A stretch of 64,000 nt of DNA, taken from Microbulbifer donghaiensis (GTDB taxonomy: Bacteria > Pseudomonadota > Gammaproteobacteria > Pseudomonadales > Cellvibrionaceae). Both the position numbers and the translations under genes were made by a program. Positions 1 through 8,484 of this stretch are shown in pieces. The stretch is from positions 1-64,000 of the forward strand of contig NZ_FQVA01000009.1 in the NCBI RefSeq assembly GCF_900129095.1. The letters run 5' to 3'. How positions within the stretch are numbered: the first letter of the stretch is position 1; each line of letters begins with the position of its first letter. The notes under the pieces are model-generated. The model ran no database searches, was not told the origin of the DNA, and saw only the letters and a program-made list of their open reading frames with translations.

Positions 1-297
1 ACTGTCACAGGACAGCGCCTTGAAAATAATGTTGTGCTCGCACTGCCATCGAATCTCTCTACTGGAAGTTATGCCTTTTGAATAAGCGAACAAAATGATC
101 TTCAGCAGAATGGCCGGGTCGTAGGCTGAGCGGCCGCCGGCATCATTTTGGTACTTATCGTAGAAAACGGAGAGGTCGATATGATCGTCGATCAGGTGAT
201 GGAGGGTGAATTCGAAGGTGCCAGGCTGTAGCTGATCCTCGAAATTGATCACAACCATGGCATCCTGGTTGTAGTTATACCGCTTGAAGTTGGGCAT
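1..297 (-). CDS. IS1182-family transposase, N-terminal part (runs off window)
   Basis: Reading the minus strand from the ATG at 297 to the window edge gives 99 codons starting MPNFKRYNYNQ. They contain a stretch like FEFTLHHLIDDHIDLS, then YDPAILLKIILFAYSKG and a C-x-H-N-x-x-F-x-A-L-S-C-D pattern. From memory of the family, these match the N-terminal domain of IS1182-type DDE transposases, which begin with a K-x-Y-x-x-x-Q segment and reach YDP-x-x-LLK-x-x-LFAYS. The catalytic DDE domain would lie outside the window, so integrity cannot be judged. The start was chosen because it matches the family's N-terminus. The gene is AT-richer than the housekeeping genes further on. Confidence 0.8.
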   Translation of the reverse strand, partial: MPNFKRYNYNQDAMVVINFEDQLQPGTFEFTLHHLIDDHIDLSVFYDKYQNDAGGRSAYDPAILLKIILFAYSKGITSSREIRWQCEHNIIFKALSCDS

Positions 298-365
298 GGC
301 GGATATCCCTTTTTATGATCCACCAATTCTATCAAAAACTACTGGTTTTTAAGAGTTTTTCTACA
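1..365 (-). mobile_element. IS1182-like insertion sequence, right-hand end
   Basis: This is the transposase 5' end plus about 65 bases of leader. The outer boundary is placed near 361-365 because the attC-like sequence to the right (366-510) appears to be cut there. The exact terminal repeat and any target duplication cannot be set without the other end, which is outside the window. Confidence 0.5.
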
Positions 366-510
366 GCCAGAACGCCCGCAACAGGGGCGACCAATGCTAT
401 GCACATTTTGTGCGAAAGTGGGAGCGAAGCGACCTGCGCAAAATGTGCACGAGGTAAGCTGTCCCGCGGAGGGCCGTAGGCCCGGAGCAAACTGCCTGGC
501 TTGGTTATGT
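366..510 (-). other. probable attC site of cassette 1, truncated by the IS
   Basis: On the minus strand the 505-852 gene ends inside ACATAAC (510 to 504), which is an R'' core. Next comes AAGCCAG (L''), a long structured region with a strong hairpin (GCACATTTTG against CAAAATGTGC, about 398-451), and CTGGC (370 to 366), which pairs with L''. The expected closing R' (GTTATGT) is absent; IS-like sequence starts at that point. The stem pairing and position fit a long attC of roughly 140 bp that lost R'. Confidence 0.45.
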
Positions 511-852
511 GGATTTCAGGTACTTCTTACCTACAAAGTAACAAACTACTATTGATACCGGTATGGATACAGCACACCACGAAAAAACCCTACTGTAGTA
601 CTCAACGCCACTAAAGAGCAAAAATCCATTAGGCACGAGTGCTATGAACATGCCAACCGGCATTGGAGCGAGTAAGACAGCCGAAAGTGGGGCAAAAAGC
701 AAAAGCTTGATTGCCAGATTCCACGGCATGCTCCTAATTTTCTTTGCATAGAAGTAGAGAGCAATTATCAGCGGTGTGGACAACAACAACCAAAACGGAA
801 TGCGTACAAGCAATTGCCAAACTTGATCAATCATTTGTATCACGATTTCCAT
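505..852 (-). CDS. cassette-borne small membrane protein of unknown function
   Basis: This encodes 115 residues starting MEIVIQMIDQVWQLL. Three or four hydrophobic segments can be seen, roughly at residues 18-35, 45-65, 65-80 and 90-108, and the protein ends in a basic tail (GKKYLKST). It is therefore probably an inner-membrane protein. No family is recognised. The stop codon TAA lies inside the attC R'' core (504-510) and the start is about 20 bases after the previous attC, which is the tight packing typical of integron cassettes. The gene is AT-richer than the chromosomal genes. Expression would depend on an upstream promoter to the right. Confidence 0.7.
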   Translation of the reverse strand: MEIVIQMIDQVWQLLVRIPFWLLLSTPLIIALYFYAKKIRSMPWNLAIKLLLFAPLSAVLLAPMPVGMFIALVPNGFLLFSGVEYYSRVFSWCAVSIPVSIVVCYFVGKKYLKST

Positions 853-870
853 GGGCTCTATTTCTTACTC

Positions 871-933
871 ACATAACGAAATAGCCAACGATCGCGGCGC
901 TCGCGCCGCGTATCGTTCGGCGTCTTGTTAGAT
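871..933 (-). other. attC recombination site
   Basis: These 63 bases are bounded by ACATAAC (871-877) and GTTAGAT (927-933). Between them are long complementary arms, CCAACGATCGCGGCGC against GCCGCGTATCGTTCGG. Two single-base bulges interrupt the arms, like the extrahelical bases of a folded attC. Size, core sites and bulged stem fit the attC consensus. Confidence 0.75.
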
Positions 934-958
934 TTAAGCCAGGTAGAACAGCACAGTA

Positions 959-1189
959 TCACAGCCTACTCCGGGCAATGTTGCCACTGCTTAAGCAAAG
1001 CTTATCAAACTGTATGGAGGTGAAGTTACTACTGGAAGGGATAGTAGATGCGACAAAATGCCTTGCCGTGAAGTGCAGCTTACGTCCGCAACCACGTGTG
1101 CTTGCGTGCGGAAGCTGCGCTTCACGGTAACATAAAAAATTTTTGATCGTCATCTTCCTTTTAGAAGTAATTCCACGGTCCGTGTTCAT
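959..1189 (-). CDS. possible small ORF of cassette 2 (doubtful)
   Basis: This 76-codon frame (MNTDRGITSKRKMTIKNF...) is the only frame of any length inside cassette 2. It spans a strong imperfect palindrome (about 1071-1129) that looks like a structural element and not coding sequence, and the protein matches no family I know. Its start lies 15 bases downstream of a LexA-type box. The cassette may instead be non-coding. Confidence 0.25.
   Translation of the reverse strand: MNTDRGITSKRKMTIKNFLCYREAQLPHASTRGCGRKLHFTARHFVASTIPSSSNFTSIQFDKLCLSSGNIARSRL
1071..1129. repeat. imperfect inverted repeat inside cassette 2
   Basis: The arms CCGTGAAGTGCAGCTT (from about 1071) and AAGCTGCGCTTCACGG (ending about 1127) pair over 16 positions with one mismatch, around a partly paired centre. 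It has no RYYYAAC/GTTRRRY cores, so it is not an attC; it could form a large RNA or DNA hairpin. Confidence 0.55.
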
Positions 1190-1203
1190 TTCTTATTTCT
1201 ATA

Positions 1204-1219
1204 CTGTATTTATATACAG
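1204..1219. promoter_or_regulatory. LexA (SOS) box
   Basis: CTGTATTTATATACAG matches the gammaproteobacterial LexA consensus CTGT-N8-ACAG exactly, and flanking TA bases extend the symmetry. It lies upstream of the doubtful minus-strand ORF (start 1189) and inside the cassette 2 boundaries. LexA sites are known in front of integron integrase genes, but none is found here. Confidence 0.6.
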
Positions 1220-1276
1220 CATTAAAGATCCTGTATCATTTAAAAGCCGAGCACTCCGATGCCGACAAAATCTAAC

Positions 1277-2135
1277 AGTTTATTCAAATGCCTAAGGCTT
1301 TATATCACCTTGGCTTCATATCTCGGTAAACAGAATTTCAGGTTCTTCGAAAATGCACGAGATATCAATAGGTTACTGATCCTTGATAAAGCGCACGCCA
1401 GAATTAACGAGCCTCGGGAGAAGTTTCGCGACAAGCCAGTTGGCTCTTGAACAGAAATGGTTTTGCAAAGAAATCAACAAGTTATGGCCCGGTGCCCGGT
1501 GTTAAAGAGCCTGGTGCTGCTGAACAGGGTGGTTTTGATCGCTGTCGGATCGGGGCTTGCCGGTGTTGAGGGCGTGGCTACGATCCTTAATAGGTCAAAT
1601 AATGCTCAGCGGAGGATGAAAGGCGAGGCGGAACTCTCCATGACATCGCTCATTACAGTGCAGGGAAGCTGAGGTTGGAACGAACCGGAGCGGGTACAAA
1701 TTTCGCGGTACATCGGAACGATACTTCTGTGGGTGAAATCGCTTCGGTCGCCAGAAGTGTGTGGCACTGGGGGCGCGGAAATAAGGCAGTCGTGGCGCAG
1801 TGGAATGCAGAGAAAGAGGGGGGGCGAACACGGGATAGTGGTCGGTAATTGTTTATGGCGGAGGGTGCTGCCACCAATGAGGGGGAATTCGGCCGTGCTG
1901 ATTATTCTGGCTGCAACCGCCCCCCTGCGGGCGCAATCGGTCGAACCGGGGTGCTGGTCGCGCCGGCTTATCGATAGCAAAAAATAGGTGCGTGTTTGGC
2001 GGCTAGACCGGAGTCCTTAATACGGCCGGACTGATCGAACTGGCTACGCCAGTTCGCCCCTGCGGGCGCCTGCGGCGTCCTAACCGCTTGCGCGGTTGGT
2101 CGAACCGAGAGCCTGTTCTCGCCGGCACTCCGATG
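1277..2135. other. gene-poor stretch with degenerate repeats
   Basis: The frames here (for example 1259-1450 and 1457-1672, plus strand) are short, lack ribosome sites and show no recognisable domain. Two similar blocks, about 1933-1988 and 2092-2144, share a tcgaaccg...cgccggc...cgat pattern and look like decayed duplications of the tRNA-flanking sequence. I see no integrase, tRNA or transposase remnant. Confidence 0.5.
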
Positions 2136-2181
2136 CCAAATACAAAAAAGGCCCGCTGTTGCGGGCCTTTTTTGTATTTGG
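2136..2181. terminator. bidirectional terminator after tRNA-Leu
   Basis: A perfect 21-bp inverted repeat (2136-2156 and 2161-2181) surrounds a 4-base loop. The core GGCCCGC/GCGGGCC is flanked by A6 and T6 runs, so it can terminate transcription in both directions. It overlaps the CCA end of the tRNA gene by a few bases. Confidence 0.85.
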
Positions 2182-2265
2182 TACCAGAGGCCGGACTCGA
2201 ACCGGCACGCTTTTAAGGGCGGGGGATTTTGAATCCCCTGTGTCTACCAATTTCACCACTCTGGC
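2179..2265 (-). tRNA. tRNA-Leu (CAA)
   Basis: The minus strand reads GCCAGAGTGGTGAAATTGG at the 5' end, an anticodon stem-loop GGGGA-TTCAAAA-TCCCC (anticodon CAA), a long variable arm, a T-arm with GTTCGAGTC and an encoded CCA. The 87-base length and long variable arm are those of a class II leucine tRNA. The first acceptor pair appears to be G1-U72, a wobble pair. Confidence 0.95.
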
Positions 2266-2419
2266 AGTAGCTCGAGGCGATGTCGTTTGGGTGCCTCGGC
2301 GAGGGGGACGATTATAGCGATGGGCGGTCGGTGGTCAACCGGATTTGGCGGCGGGGCGGCTTTCCGTTACTCTTCGCGCCCCCAGACTTCCCAAACAGCA
2401 GACCACCTAAACTGATTCC

Positions 2420-4643
<2,224 letters not shown>

Positions 4644-4664
4644 CGGCGCCTCGGGCCACCTGAT

Positions 4665-4692
4665 TTGTACCCGCATACGATCCCCGTATAAT
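4665..4692 (+). promoter_or_regulatory. sigma-70 promoter for secDF
   Basis: TTGTAC (4665-4670) and a perfect TATAAT (4687-4692) are 16 bases apart, about 115 bases before secD. A short GC hairpin (CCCCC/GGGGG, about 4696-4709) lies just downstream of the expected start and is not followed by a T-run, so it is a leader structure and not a terminator. Confidence 0.65.
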
Positions 4693-4806
4693 CGGCCCCC
4701 ACTTGGGGGCTTCTGCGCCTTGCAATCCGCCATCGGCGCCCGCATATCCTCCGACATTGCCAAGATTTACCGGCCCACAAGGCCGCACTAGAACAATGAG
4801 AGCAGC

Positions 4807-6675
4807 ATGAATCGCTACCCCATCTGGAAGTACCTCCTGATTCTCGTGGTTGTGGCCCTCGGCTTGACTTACGCCGCGCCCAACCTCTACAAGCCGGATC
4901 CCGCCGTGCAGATCTCCGGCCAGTCCAGTGCCATGACCGTGGGGCAGAACGTCCTCGATCGGGCCGAGAAGGCTCTGGACGAGGTGGGCATCGGATATGT
5001 TGGTGGCGAAGTGGGTGACAAGGCCATACTGCTGCGTCTCAACTCGATGGACGACCAGCTGCCGGCGAAGCGGGCGATTCAGGAGGCGCTGGGGCACAGC
5101 GACTATGTGGTGGCACTGAACCTGGCTTCCACGACGCCGGACTGGCTGAGTAATCTCGGCGCCAGCCCGATGAAACTGGGCCTGGACCTGGCCGGCGGCG
5201 TGCACTTCCTGATGGAAGTGGACACCAACACCATCGTCAAAACGAATATGGAAGGCTATGTACAGGATGTAAAAGCCAAATTGCGCGCAGCCAAGGCCCG
5301 CTACCGCAGTGTGGATCTGGTGGACGACCGTGAAATCGTCGCCCGCTTTCGCGGCGACGACTTGCGCGACCTCGCCGTCTCCACCATGCGCAAGGAATTC
5401 CCGCAGCTGCAACTGACGGAAGGTGGCAGCGGCGACAATCTCGAAGTCCGTGCGAGCCTGTCTGAGCAGGAGATCAAGCAGCTCGAGGACTACGCGGTAA
5501 CCCAGAACCTCACCACCCTGCGCAACCGCGTCAACGAACTCGGCGTGGCCGAGCCGATCGTGCAGCGCCAGGGGCGCAACCGCATCGTGGTGGAACTGCC
5601 GGGCGTGCAGGATACCGCCGAAGCCAAGCGCATCATCGGTAAGACCGCAAACCTCGAGTACCGTATGGAGGCGCGCCCGGACACCCTGGTGACGAACAAG
5701 GAATACTTCGAGTACCGCAACGAGCAGCAGCGCCAGATGTACGGCGGCGCCTGGCTGGAGCGCAAGGTCATCATCAAGGGCGATCGCGTGACCGACGCCC
5801 GCGTCGGCTACGACGAGAGCGGTTTCCCGCAGGTCAACATCACCCTGGATTCCCGCGGCGGTGAGCTGATGCACCGCGCTACCTGGAAGAATGTCGGTCG
5901 CCGCATGGGCACGCTGTTTATCGAGAGCCGCTTCGTGCCGGAGACCAAAGTGGACGCCGAGGGCAATGAGATCGTGGTGCAGAAGCGCACCGACGACAGG
6001 AAGATCATCAGTCTGGCCACCGTGCAGAGCGCGCTGGGCCGCCAGTTCCGCATCACCGGCCTCGATAGCGCCGCCGAAGCTCAGGAACTGGCCCTGCTGC
6101 TGCGCGCCGGTGCCCTGGCGGCGCCCATGTATTTCGTCGAAGAGCGGGTGATTGGGCCGTCTCTGGGGGCCGACAACATTGAGGTGGGCGTCAAGTCGGT
6201 ACAGATCGGCCTGTTGGCGGTACTCGTCTGTATGCTGCTGTTCTACCGCGTGTTCGGCATTGCGGCGAATATCGCCCTGGCGGTCAACATGGTGCTACTG
6301 GTAGCGGTGATGTCGATTCTCGGCGCCACGCTGACCCTACCCGGTATCGCCGGTATCGTACTGACAGTCGGTATGGCGGTGGACGCCAACGTGCTGATCT
6401 TCTCCCGAATACGGGAGGAACTGCGCAACGGTATGCCGCCGCAGTCGGCCATCACCGCCGGCTTCGACAACGCCTATAGCACCATCGTGGATGCCAACAT
6501 CACCACCTTGATCGTGGCGGTGATCCTGTATGCGATCGGTTCCGGCCCGGTACAGGGCTTCGCCGTCACCCTGTCCATCGGCATTCTGACCTCCATGTTC
6601 AGCGCCATCATGGGCACCCGGGCAATCATCAACTTGTTCTACGGCGGTCGCCGTGTACAAAAACTCTGGATTTAA
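4807..6675 (+). CDS. secD: protein translocase subunit SecD
   Basis: SecD forms, with SecF, an inner-membrane complex that uses the proton gradient to pull secreted proteins through SecYEG. The 622-residue product has an N-terminal membrane helix (about residues 7-25), the conserved GLDLAGGVHFLMEVD segment (about 122-136), a large periplasmic region, and five helices from about residue 465, with GMAVDANVLIFSRIREE in the conserved C-terminal block. Length is normal. secF follows after a few bases. In most gammaproteobacteria yajC separates tgt from secD; here only 163 non-coding bases do. Confidence 0.97.
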   Translation: MNRYPIWKYLLILVVVALGLTYAAPNLYKPDPAVQISGQSSAMTVGQNVLDRAEKALDEVGIGYVGGEVGDKAILLRLNSMDDQLPAKRAIQEALGHSDYVVALNLASTTPDWLSNLGASPMKLGLDLAGGVHFLMEVDTNTIVKTNMEGYVQDVKAKLRAAKARYRSVDLVDDREIVARFRGDDLRDLAVSTMRKEFPQLQLTEGGSGDNLEVRASLSEQEIKQLEDYAVTQNLTTLRNRVNELGVAEPIVQRQGRNRIVVELPGVQDTAEAKRIIGKTANLEYRMEARPDTLVTNKEYFEYRNEQQRQMYGGAWLERKVIIKGDRVTDARVGYDESGFPQVNITLDSRGGELMHRATWKNVGRRMGTLFIESRFVPETKVDAEGNEIVVQKRTDDRKIISLATVQSALGRQFRITGLDSAAEAQELALLLRAGALAAPMYFVEERVIGPSLGADNIEVGVKSVQIGLLAVLVCMLLFYRVFGIAANIALAVNMVLLVAVMSILGATLTLPGIAGIVLTVGMAVDANVLIFSRIREELRNGMPPQSAITAGFDNAYSTIVDANITTLIVAVILYAIGSGPVQGFAVTLSIGILTSMFSAIMGTRAIINLFYGGRRVQKLWI

Positions 6676-6686
6676 GGGAGTTGGCA

Positions 6687-7688
6687 ATGAGCGAGACCAA
6701 AGTAGAAAACGAAAAAATCACCGAGTACATGGGCAAGCGCGTGTACGATTTCATGCGCTGGCGCAAACTGGCCGCGGCTGTTTCCATTGTGATGGTGGTT
6801 GCGTCGCTGACCGCGCTGGTCATGAACGGCCTGAAGTTCGGCCTGGATTTTACCGGCGGTACCCAGATCGAAGTGGGCTACGAGATTGCACCGCGTATCG
6901 AAGATGTGCGTAACCAGCTGGATGCCGCTGGCTACTCAGGCGCGACCGTAGTGAATTTCGGCTCGGACAACGAGCTGCTGATCAAACTGCCGCCGGCAGT
7001 CACCGAAGAGCAAACCCAGGTGAGCGCGCGGGACGAGAAAGCGTCCCAGTCGATTGGTGACAAGGTGGTGGCGGTACTGGCCCCGGCCAGCGAAGGGGAT
7101 GTGGACCTGCGCCGCGTGGAAGTGGTCGGTCCGCAGATCGGTGAAGAGCTGCGCGATGACGGCGGCCTCGGCATGCTGTTTGCGTTGGCGGTGGTGATGG
7201 CGTACGTGGCACTGCGCTTCCAGTACAAGTTCTCCGTGGGTGCAGTCGTTGCCCTGGCGCACGACGTGATCATCGTGCTGGGATTCTTTGCCCTGCTGCA
7301 GCTGGATTTCGACCTGACCGTACTGGCGGCGGTACTGGCGGTGATCGGTTACTCGCTGAACGACACCATCGTGGTGGCGGACCGCATCCGCGAGAATTTC
7401 CGCAAGGTGCGCAAGGCGACTTCCGAGGAGATTATCAATATTTCCATCAGCCAGACGCTGGGCCGCACCTTTATGACCTCATTCACCACCCTGCTGGTGC
7501 TGTGGGCGCTGCAGTTCTTCGGCGGTGAGCTGATTCACAACTTCTCCCTGGCGCTGATTGTCGGCGTGGTCGTGGGTACTTATTCGTCTGTATACGTTGC
7601 CGCTAACGTGCTGATGGCGATGGGTATCACCAAGGAAGACCTGATGCCGCCGGTGAAGGAAGGCGCAGAACTGGAAGAGATGCCCTGA
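6687..7688 (+). CDS. secF: protein translocase subunit SecF
   Basis: This is the partner of SecD in proton-driven protein export. The 333-residue product has a first helix at about 25-45, the family segment GLDFTGGTQIEV, and five more helices, including the conserved IGYSLNDTIVVADRIREN block. The ATG at 6687 has AAGGGAG at 6674-6680 in front and is preferred over an in-frame TTG at 6681. The 11-base gap to secD implies coupled expression. A hairpin with a short T-rich tail lies downstream at 7718-7787. Confidence 0.96.
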   Translation: MSETKVENEKITEYMGKRVYDFMRWRKLAAAVSIVMVVASLTALVMNGLKFGLDFTGGTQIEVGYEIAPRIEDVRNQLDAAGYSGATVVNFGSDNELLIKLPPAVTEEQTQVSARDEKASQSIGDKVVAVLAPASEGDVDLRRVEVVGPQIGEELRDDGGLGMLFALAVVMAYVALRFQYKFSVGAVVALAHDVIIVLGFFALLQLDFDLTVLAAVLAVIGYSLNDTIVVADRIRENFRKVRKATSEEIINISISQTLGRTFMTSFTTLLVLWALQFFGGELIHNFSLALIVGVVVGTYSSVYVAANVLMAMGITKEDLMPPVKEGAELEEMP

Positions 7689-7717
7689 TAAATCGCCAAA
7701 GGGCGAATTGCATGCGG

Positions 7718-7787
7718 AAGCGGCCGCTGGCCGCGATCGATCCTCGATAATACTGGGTTCTGATCGCGGCGAGTGGCCGCTTCTTTA
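7718..7787 (+). terminator. probable terminator after secF
   Basis: The outer arms AAGCGGCC/GGCCGCTT and inner arms GCCGCGATC/GATCGCGGC form a long hairpin followed by CTTTATT. The T-tract is weak, so termination strength is uncertain. Confidence 0.55.
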
Positions 7788-7817
7788 TTGGAAGACCTCG
7801 TTGCGGGTCTGGGAAAA

Positions 7818-8012
7818 CTAGCTGCGGGGCTTTTTGCCCAAGGTGATGTGTTTCGGCCCCGAAGTGTTGGTCTGTCCGCTCACTCCCTTGGGCACCTGCT
7901 GTATTTCGCCCCCGTTCGCAAGAAAAGCCTGCACCTGTTCCTCGATGCTCTCGCGGGTTTCTACGGCGGTCGGCTGCTTCTTTTTCGAAGCAGTGGAGGT
8001 CTTTTTGGCCAC
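7818..8012 (-). CDS. SutA-like RNA polymerase-associated regulator
   Basis: The product is a 64-residue polar protein. A lysine- and serine-rich N-terminus (AKKTSTASKKKQ) precedes ESIEEQVQAFLANGGEIQQV at about residues 20-40. That pattern of an amphipathic helix followed by FL-x-x-GG-x-(I/V)-Q-x-(I/V) resembles the core of SutA, a small protein that binds RNA polymerase in slow-growing Pseudomonas. Here it lacks the long acidic N-terminus of Pseudomonas SutA. The start could be GTG (8012) or TTG (8018); GTG fits a weak GGAA ribosome site. It stands alone, convergent with secF. The family call is from memory and moderate. Confidence 0.6.
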   Translation of the reverse strand: MAKKTSTASKKKQPTAVETRESIEEQVQAFLANGGEIQQVPKGVSGQTNTSGPKHITLGKKPRS

Positions 8013-8147
8013 AATCAATTTCCAGTTTTCTACGTGAACCGCGCATTTTACAACATTTTGAACAAAAAATCACCTGCTTTAGGTTAACCCCCCACCTTCC
8101 GCGTTTTCGAGCATATTTTCTGCTCCAGATCGGTACTTTGCTAACAC

Positions 8148-8172
8148 AAAAAAGCCCGGCTCGGGCCGGGCT
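8148..8172 (-). terminator. terminator of the 8190-8393 gene
   Basis: On the minus strand the stem AGCCCGGC/GCCGGGCT with a 4-base loop is followed by T6. It ends transcription just past the small membrane protein gene. Confidence 0.85.
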
Positions 8173-8189
8173 GTTTGGCAATTCGCGGT

Positions 8190-8393
8190 TCACTGCGTGG
8201 TCTTGTTGGACAGGCGCCAAAGCCATGCACTGAGCAGTAGCAGCACGATGAAGGCGAGGGCGCTCGGCCAGGTTGGGAAGGCGGCGCCGCCTACGAGTAC
8301 CTCCGGTTGCGCGATCAGTCGCCACAACTGCCCGAGGGACATCAGGCCGAACAGTACGCTGGCAAGGCGCAGCCCGCACTTGGGAGAGTTCAT
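8190..8393 (-). CDS. small membrane protein of unknown function
   Basis: This encodes 67 residues (MNSPKCGLRLASVLF...) with two likely membrane helices, about 8-25 and 43-60, separated by a short loop (PEVLVGGAAFPTWP). It has a near-perfect ribosome site (AGGAGGTGA) 5 bases before the ATG and its own terminator, so it is a genuine gene. No family is recognised. It lies just beyond the 3' end of the frameshifted esterase on the same strand. Confidence 0.7.
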   Translation of the reverse strand: MNSPKCGLRLASVLFGLMSLGQLWRLIAQPEVLVGGAAFPTWPSALAFIVLLLLSAWLWRLSNKTTQ

Positions 8394-8484
8394 CGTTCAC
8401 CTCCTCGGGAAAATAATTTCTCCAAGTCGCGGGAATGATAGTGTCGTGCTACCGCAAATCCCCACTGGGGCAAGACATGAGTTC

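Larger units (their letters stand above)
504..1276 (-). mobile_element. two integron-type gene cassettes without an integrase (CALIN-like)
   Basis: Cassette 1 runs from R' GTTATGT (877 to 871, minus strand) to R'' ACATAAC (510 to 504). Cassette 2 runs from R' GTTAGAT (1276 to 1270) to R'' ATCTAAC (933 to 927). In each case R' and R'' of the same cassette are exact complements, as integrase recombination requires. The complete attC between them is at 871-933. No integron integrase is recognisable in the roughly 900 bases to the right, so this may be an orphan attC cluster or one end of a larger array. Confidence 0.65.

Noticed and set aside
1277-2000. Search for an integron integrase next to the cassettes
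   Set aside because: No integrase motif is found in the frames examined on either strand; the frames are short and unlike tyrosine recombinases.
4694-4711. CCCCC/GGGGG hairpin before secD as a riboswitch or terminator
   Set aside because: It is too short for a known riboswitch and has no T-run; it lies downstream of a good promoter, so it is a leader hairpin at most.
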